DNA of 64,000 bases, taken from positions 1-64,000 of the forward strand of contig NZ_NJIG01000024.1 of the NCBI RefSeq assembly GCF_002209535.1, written 5' to 3'. The translations under genes were made by a program, and so were the position numbers. The notes under the pieces are model-generated. The model did no database searches, was not told the origin of the DNA, and worked only from the letters and a program-made list of their open reading frames with translations. This DNA comes from Achromobacter marplatensis (GTDB lineage: Bacteria; Pseudomonadota; Gammaproteobacteria; Burkholderiales; Burkholderiaceae_B). This document shows, piece by piece, positions 25,055 through 34,582 of this stretch; within the stretch, counting starts at the first letter, position 1, and each line of letters opens with the position of its first letter.

Positions 25055-25759
25055 ATGCCCAGCCTCAAACCGGTAAAGAAAGAGAACCTCTCCGTCAGGG
25101 TCTACAACGAAATCCGCAATGCCCTGATCAACGGGCAGTACGAACCCGGAGAACGCCTGATCATTGGCGAACTGGCCCAAGAAATGGGCGTGTCCATCAC
25201 GCCCGTACGCGAGGCCATCTTCCGCCTGATCAGCGAGCAGGGCCTGGAGATGCAGGCCGCCACGGCGGTCTATGTGCCCTACGTGAATTCGGAGAAGCTG
25301 CGCGAGATCCAGCAGATCCGTTTCCATCTGGAAGGCATGGGCGCGGCCGAGGCCGCGCAGAACATCACGCGCAAGCAGCTGGACAATCTGGTCGCCTTGC
25401 AGCGGGACTTCATCTCCTGCACGTCGACGGACCCCAAGCGCGCCAGCTACCTGAACCGCAAGTTCCACTTCGGCATCCTGGAAGCCAGCAACAAGCCCAT
25501 CCTGCGCAGCACGGTGGAATCGTTCTGGGTCATCACGGGCCCCATCCTGAAGGTCTTCCACATCAAAACGGCCGGCCTGGACTATTCCGAAAACGAGCAT
25601 CGCCACGAAGCCGTGCTGGAAGCGCTGGAAGCGCGGGACTCCGAAGCGGCGCGCAGCGCCATCCAGGCCGACCTGGTCTGGGGCGGCAAAATCATGATTG
25701 ACTGGTTGGTCGAGCGCGAGAAAGAGCTCGACTACCGCCCTCCCGTGCCACGCAAATAG
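25055..25759 (+). CDS. GntR-family regulator, FCD subfamily
   Basis: A 234-residue regulator. The N-terminal winged helix (about 10-75) reads LSVRVYNEIRNALINGQYEPG and ELAQEMGVSITPVREAIFRL, and the FCD effector domain (about 80-220) has metal-ligand-like residues in NRKFHFGIL and ENEHRHEAVLEALEAR. FCD regulators usually repress catabolic genes until an organic or sugar acid binds. It is divergent from the transketolase operon and 9 bp from gldA-like. Palindromes of one type at three promoters mark a probable 14-gene regulon. Confidence 0.92.
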   Translation: MPSLKPVKKENLSVRVYNEIRNALINGQYEPGERLIIGELAQEMGVSITPVREAIFRLISEQGLEMQAATAVYVPYVNSEKLREIQQIRFHLEGMGAAEAAQNITRKQLDNLVALQRDFISCTSTDPKRASYLNRKFHFGILEASNKPILRSTVESFWVITGPILKVFHIKTAGLDYSENEHRHEAVLEALEARDSEAARSAIQADLVWGGKIMIDWLVEREKELDYRPPVPRK

Positions 25760-25768
25760 GAAGACTTC

Positions 25769-26839
25769 ATGCTGAAGATTTTTGGCGCTCCCAGCCGCTA
25801 CATACAGGGAGCGGGCGCCCTGGCCCCCTTGGGCCAGTACGCCGCCTTGTTCGGGCGCCGCGCCGCCCTGGTCATCGACCGCTACGTCCATGGCGTGCTG
25901 GGTCCAAGAATCGACGCCTTGTGCGCTGAACACGGTGTAGCGCTGACGCCGCTGATCGTCGATGGCGACCTGACGCCCGAACTGATCGCGCAATTGCGCG
26001 CGCAAGCCTCGGACGCCGGCATCGACATGGTGGTGGCGGTGGGTGGCGGCAAGTCGCTGGATGCGGGCAAGGCGGTGGCGAAGTCGGCCCACTGCCATCT
26101 GATCACGGTGCCCACGGTGGCATCCAACGACGCGCCCACCAGCAAGAACTATGTGCTGTACGACGAACATCACAACCTCCTGGCCGTCGAACACATGCTG
26201 TTCAATCCCACGGTCGTGCTGGTGGACACCGCCATCATCGCCACCGCGCCGGTGCACTTCTTCCGCGCCGGCCTGGGCGACGCCATCTCGAAGAAGTTCG
26301 AGGCCGAGCAATGCCAACGTAACGGCGGCAAGAACATGTACGACGGCGCGCCGCTGCTGTCGGCGCAACTGATCGCCGATGGCTGCCTGCGCACCCTGCT
26401 GGCCGATGGCGTGGATGCCGTGGCGGCCGCGGGCACCGGCCAGCCCACGCCGGCGTTCGAGCGCGTGGTGGAAGCGATGATCCTCATGAGCGGTCTCGGT
26501 TTTGAAAGCGGCGGCCTGTCCATCGCCCACGCACTCACGCGCGGGCTGCCCAAGATTGGCGGCGTGGCGACGGCATTGCATGGCCTGCAAGTCGCGGTCG
26601 GCCTGCTGGTGCAACTGGACCTGGAACAGCGCAGCGACGGCATGCTGGCCGACCTGACCCAGTGGTACGCCCAAGTGGGCCTGCCCACCACGCTGCGCGA
26701 ACTGGGCGCCGCCGATACCCCTGGCGACGCGGACTTGACCCTGGCGGCGGAACTGACCTTGAAGGCACGCCACGCGGCCAATTTCGATCGCGAGCTGGAT
26801 GTTGCCACGCTTGCCGACGCGCTGCGCCGCCACGCTTGA
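25769..26839 (+). CDS. GldA-like iron/zinc-dependent glycerol dehydrogenase family protein
   Basis: A 356-residue family III alcohol dehydrogenase. It has the NAD-binding GGGKSLDAGKAVA, the substrate/NAD loop PTVASNDAPTSKNYV, and metal ligands Asp in AGLGDAISKKFEAE and His in SIAHALTRG and TALHGLQVA. GldA-type enzymes oxidise glycerol or other vicinal diols to hydroxyketones. It follows the GntR gene by 9 bp and is probably co-transcribed with it. The true substrate is likely a polyol or hydroxyketone of the surrounding pathway. Confidence 0.9.
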   Translation: MLKIFGAPSRYIQGAGALAPLGQYAALFGRRAALVIDRYVHGVLGPRIDALCAEHGVALTPLIVDGDLTPELIAQLRAQASDAGIDMVVAVGGGKSLDAGKAVAKSAHCHLITVPTVASNDAPTSKNYVLYDEHHNLLAVEHMLFNPTVVLVDTAIIATAPVHFFRAGLGDAISKKFEAEQCQRNGGKNMYDGAPLLSAQLIADGCLRTLLADGVDAVAAAGTGQPTPAFERVVEAMILMSGLGFESGGLSIAHALTRGLPKIGGVATALHGLQVAVGLLVQLDLEQRSDGMLADLTQWYAQVGLPTTLRELGAADTPGDADLTLAAELTLKARHAANFDRELDVATLADALRRHA

Positions 26840-26843
26840 ACGC

Positions 26844-26865
26844 GGCCGGCGCACCCGCGCCGGCC
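26844..26865. terminator. Bidirectional terminator hairpin
   Basis: GGCCGGCGC (26844-26852) and GCGCCGGCC (26857-26865) are perfect 9-bp arms around an ACCC loop. The hairpin lies exactly between the convergent GldA-like and BKACE genes, 5 bases past one stop and 12 from the other. There is no U-tract. Confidence 0.65.
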
Positions 26866-26876
26866 TGCCGCCCAGA

Positions 26877-27812
26877 TCAGAACTTCACGTTTTCCCGGCC
26901 CTTCAGGCCCAGCTTGGCGCGCGTTTCGTCGGGCGTCGCCACCTCCAGGTTCAGCGCCTCGAGGATGGAGCGGATGCGCTCGACCTGCATGCGGTTGGAC
27001 TCCGCCAATTGCCCCGGGCCGATCCACAGCGAATCTTCCAGGCCTACGCGCACGTTGGAGCCCATCGCGGCACCGATGGTCGCCAGCGGCATCTGGTTGC
27101 GGCCCGCGCCCAGAATCGACCATTCGTAGTCGTTGCCGAACAGCCGGTCTGCCGTGCGCTTCATGTGCATCAGGTCTTCCGGGTGCGGGCCGATGCCGCC
27201 CAGGATGCCGAACACGGATTGGATGAACGGCGGCGACTTCACCAGCCCGCGGTCGACGAAGTGCGCCAGGTTGTAGAGGTGGCTGATGTCGTAGCACTCG
27301 AATTCGAAGCGCGTGCCATTGGCGTTGCCGAGCGTCAGGATGGATTCGATGTCTTGATAGGTGTTGCGGAAGATCAGCGAGCGGCTGTTCTCCAGGTGTT
27401 CCCTTTCCCAGTCATGCTTGAAGTCCTGGAAGCGGTCCAGCATCGGGAACAGGCCGAAGTTCATCGACCCCATGTTCAGCGAAGCCAGTTCGGGCTGGAA
27501 GGTCGTAGCCGGGCGCATGCGCTCTTCCACCGTCATGTGCGGGCTGCCGCCAGTGGTAATGTTGATGATGGCATCGGTCTCGTTCTTGATCCGCTCAAGG
27601 AACGGCTTGAACAGTGCGGGATCCTGCGACGGCTTGCCCGTCTGCGGATCGCGCGCGTGCAGGTGCAGCACCGCCGCGCCGGCCTTGGCCGCGCCGATGG
27701 CGGCTTCCGCGATTTCATCGGCGGTGACCGGCAGGTGCGGCGACATGCTGGGCGTATGGATGGCGCCCGTCACGGCGCAGGTAATGACGACTTTCTGTTT
27801 GGGCTTAGCCAT
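26877..27812 (-). CDS. Beta-keto acid cleavage enzyme (BKACE, DUF849)
   Basis: A 311-residue Zn-dependent TIM-barrel enzyme of the Kce/BKACE family. It has VVITCAVTGAIHTPSMSPHLP at the N-terminus, the metal-binding AAVLHLHARDP, NITTGGSPHMTVEER and FGILGGIGPHPEDLM. The family condenses a beta-keto acid with acetyl-CoA and splits it into acetoacetate and a new acyl-CoA. Its start lies inside the 3' end of the hydroxyacid dehydrogenase gene (8-bp overlap), so the dehydrogenase probably makes its beta-keto substrate. Confidence 0.92.
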   Translation of the reverse strand: MAKPKQKVVITCAVTGAIHTPSMSPHLPVTADEIAEAAIGAAKAGAAVLHLHARDPQTGKPSQDPALFKPFLERIKNETDAIINITTGGSPHMTVEERMRPATTFQPELASLNMGSMNFGLFPMLDRFQDFKHDWEREHLENSRSLIFRNTYQDIESILTLGNANGTRFEFECYDISHLYNLAHFVDRGLVKSPPFIQSVFGILGGIGPHPEDLMHMKRTADRLFGNDYEWSILGAGRNQMPLATIGAAMGSNVRVGLEDSLWIGPGQLAESNRMQVERIRSILEALNLEVATPDETRAKLGLKGRENVKF

Positions 27813-28761
27813 TGTTGTCTCCGTTCTCTTGTTTGTGGCGCATCAGGCGCATCAGCTTTTCATCGCGCCAGAAGCGGCGCTTGGCAAGGTCTTCCTGCGG
27901 CAGCAAGCCGCGGCGTTCGTCCTCCAGCGCGGCGACCAGCGCGCCGTCCCAGGCCACGCATTCGCCCTGGTCGGCACCGATGGACTCGTACAGGCCACCG
28001 TACCGCGCGCAGTAGTCAGCAATGCCGCCCGGCGCATTCAGGTCGATCGTTTCGAACGGCCCCATGAACGACCAGCGCAAGCCCAGGCCGTCCTTCACGG
28101 TCACGTCGATGTCTTCGGCGCTGGCGATGCCTGCTTTGGCCAGCCGGAACGCCTCGTGCAGCAAGGCGCCCTGCAGGCGGTTAAGGATGAAGCCTTCGAT
28201 TTCGCGGCGGACCAGCACCGGTTTCTGACCGATGGCCGTCATGGCCTCGCGGGCGGCATCCAGCGCCTGCGGACTGGTCCAGGGCGCGGGGCATAGCTCC
28301 ACGACAGGAATCAGATAAGGCGGGTTGACCGGGTGCGCAACCAGGCAGCGATGCCGTCCGGGCAGGTGTTCGGTGAATTGGCTGGCGGGGATGCTGGAGG
28401 TCGAACTGCCGATCACCGCGTCGGGTTCGGCCACGGCGTCCAGTTCCGTAAACAGCGCGCGCTTGATCTCGACCTTTTCAGGCGAGTTCTCTTGTATGTA
28501 GCTGGCGCCCTTGACCGCGTCGGCCAGGCTGCCGGCCACGTGCACCCGCTCGATGATGCCGCTGGCGTCTTCCAACAGGCCCTGGGTTTCCAGTTCGCGC
28601 AGTTGCTGCAGAATCAGCGAACGCGCTTCGGCCAGCATGGCCGCATTGACGTCGTACAGGCGCACGTCCCAGCCCTTGCGGGCGAACACGATGGCCCAGC
28701 CCTGGCCGATCAGGCCCGTTCCGATGATGGCGGCGCAACGCGCCGGGGAGCCGGTACCCAT
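27805..28761 (-). CDS. 3-hydroxyacid dehydrogenase, lambda-crystallin/carnitine dehydrogenase type
   Basis: A 318-residue NAD-dependent dehydrogenase of the 3-hydroxyacyl-CoA dehydrogenase fold. It has the Rossmann motif AAIIGTGLIGQGWAIVFARK, the catalytic-region IGSSTSSIPASQF and CLVAHPVNPPYLIPVVEL with the active His, and GLGLRWSFMGPFETIDLNAPG. That last element resembles lambda-crystallin (L-gulonate 3-dehydrogenase) and L-carnitine dehydrogenase, so the substrate is probably a free 3-hydroxy acid rather than a CoA ester. It overlaps the SDR stop by one base (TGATG) and BKACE by 8 bp. Confidence 0.88.
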   Translation of the reverse strand: MGTGSPARCAAIIGTGLIGQGWAIVFARKGWDVRLYDVNAAMLAEARSLILQQLRELETQGLLEDASGIIERVHVAGSLADAVKGASYIQENSPEKVEIKRALFTELDAVAEPDAVIGSSTSSIPASQFTEHLPGRHRCLVAHPVNPPYLIPVVELCPAPWTSPQALDAAREAMTAIGQKPVLVRREIEGFILNRLQGALLHEAFRLAKAGIASAEDIDVTVKDGLGLRWSFMGPFETIDLNAPGGIADYCARYGGLYESIGADQGECVAWDGALVAALEDERRGLLPQEDLAKRRFWRDEKLMRLMRHKQENGDNNG

Positions 28762-29543
28762 CAGTAGAGCTTCTGCGTGAAGCCATCCACCACGATGGCC
28801 TGGCCCGTGACGCTGCGGGCGGCTTCGCTGGCGTTGAACAGCACCATGTTGGCGATGTCGCGCGCCGTGACCATGCGGCCCAGCACGGCCTGGTTTTCGT
28901 ACTGCGCGGCGATCTCGTCCACCGGACGGCCCAACGTATCGGCCTTGGCTGCGATGACGGCACGGATGCGCGGGCCTTCGACGGCGCCCGGCAGGATGGC
29001 GTTGACCCGGATGCCATGCGGCCCCAGTTCGATCGCCAGCGACTTGGTGAACCCGATCACCGCCCACTTGGACGCGGAATACACCGACCGCCCCGCAAAA
29101 CCCAGGTGACCGGCGGCGGAAGACAGGTTGATCATCACGCCCGCCTTGGATGCCTTCAGCAGGCCGATGGCCTGGCGCGCGCACAGGAACTGGCCGGTGA
29201 TGTTCACGGCCAACGTGCGGTCCCAGTCCGCCTTGGACAGGGTTTCAACGTAACCGGTAGGCCCCGCCACGCCCGCGTTGTTGATCAGGATGTCCAGCCC
29301 GCCCAACTTCTGCTTGACCGCGGCGAAAAGCGCGCCCACGCTGTCCTCGTCGGATACGTCCGCAACCGCGGTATGCACGCCCGGCAATTCGGCCGGCAGC
29401 GCGGCCAGGCGCGCTTCGTTCACATCGCACACGAACACCGTGGCACCCGCATGATGGAACACCTTGGCCATCTCCAGGCCCAGACCATCCGCGCCCGCGG
29501 TGATCAGGACCCGTTTTCCGGCGAAATCGACTTCCTCGAACAT
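28761..29543 (-). CDS. Short-chain dehydrogenase/reductase (SDR)
   Basis: A 260-residue classical SDR with LITAGADGLGLEMAKVF (a TGxxxGxG variant with Ala for the first Gly), INNAGVAGPTGY (NNAG), the catalytic Ser in NLSSAAGHLG and Tyr/Lys in YSASKWAV. C-terminal VTGQAIVVDGFTQ is typical. It is the first gene of the SDR-dehydrogenase-BKACE unit, with operator site B about 50 bp upstream. It probably oxidises a hydroxyl ahead of the 3-hydroxyacid step. Confidence 0.9.
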   Translation of the reverse strand: MFEEVDFAGKRVLITAGADGLGLEMAKVFHHAGATVFVCDVNEARLAALPAELPGVHTAVADVSDEDSVGALFAAVKQKLGGLDILINNAGVAGPTGYVETLSKADWDRTLAVNITGQFLCARQAIGLLKASKAGVMINLSSAAGHLGFAGRSVYSASKWAVIGFTKSLAIELGPHGIRVNAILPGAVEGPRIRAVIAAKADTLGRPVDEIAAQYENQAVLGRMVTARDIANMVLFNASEAARSVTGQAIVVDGFTQKLY

Positions 29544-29590
29544 GCTTCTGTCTCCTGGGTTTTTATGGAAAAGCGCGCGTTTGATGATAT

Positions 29591-29603
29591 AGGATATATG
29601 ATT
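29591..29603. promoter_or_regulatory. Putative GntR/FCD operator, site B
   Basis: TAGGATATATGAT is identical to 13 bases of site A. The palindrome is intact in its left half and centre (ATATATGAT) but decays on the right (TAGG). It lies about 50 bp upstream of the SDR start. Confidence 0.55.
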
Positions 29604-29800
29604 AGGCCGGCTAGTTTCTCGTACTTTCAGTAACGCTGGCGACCATCCGACAGGTACGCCCGCCTGACGGAATATTGCGGTTCATTTCGCGCCTTATCGG
29701 CCGCTAAGGCTTTATTCATGCGGCTTTAGGGAATTCCCCGATTCGGCTTGTTGCGGCCCCAACTAGAATCCAAAGCGGGGTTTTTGTACCTGGCCGGCAC

Positions 29801-29813
29801 ATATATCATATAT
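29801..29813. promoter_or_regulatory. Putative GntR/FCD operator, site C
   Basis: ATATATCATATAT is the exact reverse complement of the site A palindrome. It lies 63 bp upstream of the LIV binding-protein start and covers the proposed -10 element. Confidence 0.62.
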
Positions 29814-29875
29814 TTAAAAAAGACGGACGCCACTAAAAACAGTCCGCATCCCATACCGACAAAGGAGCGTAGACC

Positions 29876-31075
29876 GTGTTCAAGTTCAATAAGATTATTC
29901 TGGCGCTGGGCGTGTGCGGCGCACTGGCAAGCGGCACCGCAGCGGCCGACATGAAAGTGGGCGCCCTCTTCCCGTTCAGCGGCGCGCTTGCGCTCCTGGG
30001 ACAAGAGAGCTATCGCGGTCTGGAGCTGGCCGTCAACGAGATCAACGCCGCAGGCGGCGTGAACGGCGAGAAGATCGAAATCGTCAAGGCGGACGCCGTG
30101 GACCCCACGCAGGCCGTGTCGGAAACCAAGCGCCTGATCTCGGCCAACGTGGTCGGCGTGTTCGGCAGCTACGCCTCCGGCATTTCGTACGCGGCGTCGC
30201 CCGTGACGGAACTGGCGGGCGTGCCGTATTTCGAACTGGGCGCCACCGCCCACAAGATCACCACGCGCGGCTACAAGTACCTGTTCCGCAGCAACCCCAA
30301 TACGGCGCTGTACGGCGTGTCGGTGGTCAATGCGCTGCATGACACGATCGCCCCGGGCATGGGACTGAACCCCAAGGACATCAAGATCGGCATCATCCAC
30401 GAAGACGGGCCTTACGGCACCGACGTGGCCGCCACCGAAAAGAAGCGTGCTCAAGAACTGGGCTACACGGTTGCTGAAGTGCTGCCCTACTCGGCCAAGA
30501 CAGTAGACCTGTCGTCCCTGATCCTGCGCCTGAAAGGCGCCAAGGTGGACGTGGTGCTCCAGACGGCCTACCAGAACGACGCCATCCTGTTCTTCAGCCA
30601 GGCGCGCGCCGCGGGCTTCAAGCCCAAGGTCGTGATTGGCGCAGGCGGCGGCTATTCGCTAGCCGATACCGCCAAGGCGGTCGGCGCCGACATGAACGGC
30701 GTGTTCGACCTTGACTTCCCGCAGTCGTCCATCAATCCGGCTGGCGCGCCGGGCCTGGACAAGTTCCTGGAAGCCTACAAGGCGACCTACAAGAGCGACC
30801 CGCAATCAGGCCACAGCCTGACCAACTACGTGGGCGCCAAGGCCTTCTTTGAAGCCATCGGCAACGCCAAGTCCACCGACAAGGACAAGATCCGCGCCGC
30901 GGTCATGGCCTACAAGAAGCCGGCCGGCCAGACGGCCAACGGCTGGGCCTTCGACTTCGGCGAAGACGGCCAGAACAACGCCTCCACGTTCTACGTGATG
31001 CAGTGGCAGGACGGCAAGCTCGTCACCATCGCACCCAGCAACCTCGCACTTGGCAAGCCGGTCTTCAAGAAGTAA
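29876..31075 (+). CDS. LIV-type ABC transporter periplasmic binding protein
   Basis: A 399-residue binding protein of the Leu/Ile/Val family (Peripla_BP_6). A signal peptide (MFKFNKIILALGVCGALASG... ending AAA) is followed by MKVGALFPFSGALALLGQES, NGEKIEIVKADAVDPTQAVS and GVFGSYASGISYAASPV. Family ligands include branched amino acids, aromatic acids, amides and urea; the surrounding enzymes suggest a hydroxylated acid. The start is GTG with AAAGGAG upstream. A hairpin after the stop may protect this mRNA and raise binding-protein output. Confidence 0.9.
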   Translation: MFKFNKIILALGVCGALASGTAAADMKVGALFPFSGALALLGQESYRGLELAVNEINAAGGVNGEKIEIVKADAVDPTQAVSETKRLISANVVGVFGSYASGISYAASPVTELAGVPYFELGATAHKITTRGYKYLFRSNPNTALYGVSVVNALHDTIAPGMGLNPKDIKIGIIHEDGPYGTDVAATEKKRAQELGYTVAEVLPYSAKTVDLSSLILRLKGAKVDVVLQTAYQNDAILFFSQARAAGFKPKVVIGAGGGYSLADTAKAVGADMNGVFDLDFPQSSINPAGAPGLDKFLEAYKATYKSDPQSGHSLTNYVGAKAFFEAIGNAKSTDKDKIRAAVMAYKKPAGQTANGWAFDFGEDGQNNASTFYVMQWQDGKLVTIAPSNLALGKPVFKK

Positions 31076-31090
31076 GCGCGACGCCAGTGA

Positions 31091-31117
31091 TCAGGCGCTC
31101 GGGGGCGCCTGACGTTT
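31091..31117 (+). terminator. Intra-operon hairpin after the binding-protein gene
   Basis: TCAGGCGC (31091-31098) and GCGCCTGA (31105-31112) are perfect arms around a 6-base loop, followed by CGTTT. It lies 15 bases past the binding-protein stop and 80 before the permease. Partial termination or 3'-end stabilisation here is the usual way to make more binding protein than permease. Confidence 0.6.
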
Positions 31118-31196
31118 CCCGGGAATTGCGCGCTCCGGCGCGGCCGCTTTCACCGCGGCCGTGCCGGGGCCGCATCCCGCTCTAAGAGGTTGCACC

Positions 31197-32063
<867 letters not shown>

Positions 32064-32085
32064 TCAGAGCCACAAGGAGCGAGAC

Positions 32086-33867
32086 GTGTTTCCCGACTTT
32101 CGAAGCCCCAAAGCCTACGTCAGCCTGATTTTGCTGATCGTCATGTTCATCGTGCCCGCCGTCATGGGCACGCCCTTCTGGACCAACCTTTTCGTCCTGC
32201 TGTTCGTTTTTTCGTCCTTGTCCGTCGCGTGGAACATCGTGGGCGGCTACGCAGGCCAGCTCTCGCTGGGCCACGCGGTCTTCTACGGCATCGGCGGCTA
32301 CACGGCCACACTGCTGACGCAGAACTTCGGCATTTCGCCGTGGTTCGGCATGCTGGCCGGCGCGGTCATCTCGGCCGGCGTCGCCATCCTGATCAGCTAT
32401 CCCACGCTGCGCCTGCGCGGGCCGTTCTTCGCGCTGGCCACCATCGCCATCCTGGAAGTGGTGCGGCTGCTGGTCATCCACGAAGAAAGCTGGACGGGCG
32501 GCTCCAGCGGCATCAGCCTGCCGCTGAACATCGGCTGGGCGTGGATCGTGTTCCGCGAAAAGCTCAACTACGTGATCATCGCGTTCGGGCTGTTCCTGTT
32601 CGTGACGTGGGTGTCGTGGTACATCCGCAAGTCGCGTATCGGCCATTACCTGATCGCCATCCGGGAACGCGAAGACGCCGCGCTTGCCGTGGGCATCCCC
32701 ACGGTGCGCGTGAAGATCATCGCCGCGGTCGTGTCGGCCATGCTGACCAGCATCATCGGCACCTTCCACATCACGTACCTGACCTTCGTGGATCCCAGTT
32801 CGGCGTTCTCGCTGGAGCTGTCGATCCAGGTCGCCATGTTCGCGTTGATCGGAGGTTTGGGCACCGTGGCCGGTCCGATCGCGGGCACCTTCCTGGTGCT
32901 GCCGATCGCGGAACTTGCGCGCGGCTGGTTGTCCAGCGTGGGTAACGGCATGCACGGGCTGATCTATGGCCTAATCCTGGTGGCGGTGGTGTTGACCATT
33001 CCGCGCGGCCTGGCCGGCGCGTTCGGCCCCGCCATCGAACGCGGGCTGGCGCGCCTGCCCTATCTGGGTTCGCCCCGCAAGAAGCTCAAGCTGGCCGACG
33101 AACTTCGGTTGCACAACGCCACCCGTTCCGAGCAGCCGGTGCTGAAGGCCGACAAGCTGTTCAAGAGCTTTGGCGGCCTGCGCGCCACCAATGATGTGTC
33201 GCTGACGCTGAACCAGAACGAGATCCTGGGCATGATCGGACCGAACGGCGCCGGCAAGACCACGGTGTTCAATCTGCTGTCGGGCTTTCTGTCGCCGGAC
33301 AAGGGCGGCATTTCGATGCTGGACGCGGACGGCAACTGGGTCACCTGCAGGACGCCGGACGAGTATGCGCACAAGGGCCTGGGCCGCACTTTCCAGATCG
33401 CCAAGCCGTTCACCGGTCTGACGGTGCTTGAGAACATCATGCTGGGCGCCTTCATCCGCACGTCCAGCCGCGATGAGGCCGAGCAGATCGCACTGAAGGT
33501 GGCCGAGCAGACGGACCTGGTCAAGTATCTGAATACCGAAGCGCGCAGCCTGACGGTGGGCGGCATGAAGCGGCTGGAAATCGCCCGCGCGCTGGCCATC
33601 AAGCCGCGCATCCTGCTGCTGGACGAAGTGATGGCGGGGCTGAATCCCACCGACATCGAGAAGTCCATCCAGATGATCCGCCGCATCCGCGACTCGGGCG
33701 TATCGGTGCTGCTGATCGAACACATGATGCAGGCCACGATGGCGCTATCGGACCGCATCATCGTCCTGAACGAAGGCGCGGTGCTGGTCAGCGGCGCGCC
33801 CAAGGACGTGGTCGAGAATCCCGCCGTCATCGAAGCCTATTTGGGCAAGGAGTATCAGGATGCTTAA
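32086..33867 (+). CDS. Fused LIV-type permease and ATPase (LivM-LivG fusion)
   Basis: A 593-residue protein joining two usual subunits. Residues about 1-315 are a LivM-type permease (SLSVAWNIVGGYAGQLSLGH, GLGTVAGPIAGTFLVLPI). Residues about 345-590 are a LivG-type ATPase with Walker A GPNGAGKTT, signature LTVGGMKRLEIARAL and Walker B ILLLDEVMAGLNP. The fusion has no internal start candidate of note. GTG start with AAGGAG 6 bases upstream. The stop overlaps the LivF-type gene by 8 bp. Fusions of this type occur in some proteobacterial LIV systems and fix a 1:1 subunit ratio. Confidence 0.92.
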   Translation: MFPDFRSPKAYVSLILLIVMFIVPAVMGTPFWTNLFVLLFVFSSLSVAWNIVGGYAGQLSLGHAVFYGIGGYTATLLTQNFGISPWFGMLAGAVISAGVAILISYPTLRLRGPFFALATIAILEVVRLLVIHEESWTGGSSGISLPLNIGWAWIVFREKLNYVIIAFGLFLFVTWVSWYIRKSRIGHYLIAIREREDAALAVGIPTVRVKIIAAVVSAMLTSIIGTFHITYLTFVDPSSAFSLELSIQVAMFALIGGLGTVAGPIAGTFLVLPIAELARGWLSSVGNGMHGLIYGLILVAVVLTIPRGLAGAFGPAIERGLARLPYLGSPRKKLKLADELRLHNATRSEQPVLKADKLFKSFGGLRATNDVSLTLNQNEILGMIGPNGAGKTTVFNLLSGFLSPDKGGISMLDADGNWVTCRTPDEYAHKGLGRTFQIAKPFTGLTVLENIMLGAFIRTSSRDEAEQIALKVAEQTDLVKYLNTEARSLTVGGMKRLEIARALAIKPRILLLDEVMAGLNPTDIEKSIQMIRRIRDSGVSVLLIEHMMQATMALSDRIIVLNEGAVLVSGAPKDVVENPAVIEAYLGKEYQDA

Positions 33868-34564
33868 GGTGACGAATCTGTCGTCGGGCTATGGCAAGAG
33901 CCAGGTGCTGAACGGCCTGAACTTCGAGGTCAATGCAGGCGAGATCGTCACCCTGATCGGCGCCAACGGCGCCGGCAAGACGACGACGCTCAAAACCCTG
34001 TGCGGCGTGATCCCCGCCATGCAGGGCAAGGTCGAATTCGAAGGCCACGACCTGACCAACCGCAACCCCTATGACATCGTGGACGCTGGGATCACCATGA
34101 TTCCCGAAGGCCGCCAGCTGTTCCCGCACTTCACCGTACGCGACAATCTGCTGATGGGTTCCTACAAGCGCGCCGCTCGCCCCATCGTGCAGCGCAAGCT
34201 GGATGAGGTGCTGCGCATTTTCCCGCGCGTCAAAGAACGGCTGACGCAATACGCCGGCTCGTTGTCCGGCGGAGAACAACAGATGGTGGCGATCGCGCGC
34301 GGCATGATGGCCGACCCGAAGCTGCTGGTATTCGACGAACCCTCGCTGGGCCTGTCACCGCTGCTGGTGCAGCAGATGTTCGACATCATCCGCGACGTCA
34401 CCTCGCACGGCGTGACGGTGCTGCTGGTGGAACAGAACGTGTTCCGCACCCTGCGTCTTGCCGACCGCGGCTACGTGCTGGAGAACGGCGCCATCGTGCG
34501 CACCGGCACCGGCGCCGAACTGCTTAGCGACCCTCACGTGAAAAAGGCCTATCTGGGCCATTGA
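33860..34564 (+). CDS. LIV-type ABC transporter ATPase (LivF type)
   Basis: A 234-residue ATPase with Walker A GANGAGKTT, the LivF-type MIPEGRQLFPHFTVRDNLLM, signature LSGGEQQMVAIARGMMADP, Walker B LLVFDEPSLGLSP and H-loop LLVEQNV. It pairs with the ATPase half of the fused protein. It starts within the 3' end of that gene and is followed 18 bp later by the quinone oxidoreductase gene. Confidence 0.94.
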   Translation: MLKVTNLSSGYGKSQVLNGLNFEVNAGEIVTLIGANGAGKTTTLKTLCGVIPAMQGKVEFEGHDLTNRNPYDIVDAGITMIPEGRQLFPHFTVRDNLLMGSYKRAARPIVQRKLDEVLRIFPRVKERLTQYAGSLSGGEQQMVAIARGMMADPKLLVFDEPSLGLSPLLVQQMFDIIRDVTSHGVTVLLVEQNVFRTLRLADRGYVLENGAIVRTGTGAELLSDPHVKKAYLGH

Positions 34565-34582
34565 TGACCAGGACCCGTTCTT

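Larger units (their letters stand above)
29544..29875. other. Divergent promoter region of the SDR and LIV transporter operons
   Basis: This 332-bp region contains no gene. It holds operator sites B (29591-29603) and C (29801-29813) and a sigma-70-like promoter toward the transporter: TTGTAC (29784-29789), 17 bp, CATATA (29807-29812). Site C overlaps that -10, consistent with repression. Confidence 0.55.

Noticed and set aside
25031..26854. A 607-codon minus-strand frame over the GntR and GldA-like genes
   Set aside because: Both plus-strand genes have intact family motifs and ribosome sites. The antisense frame has none.
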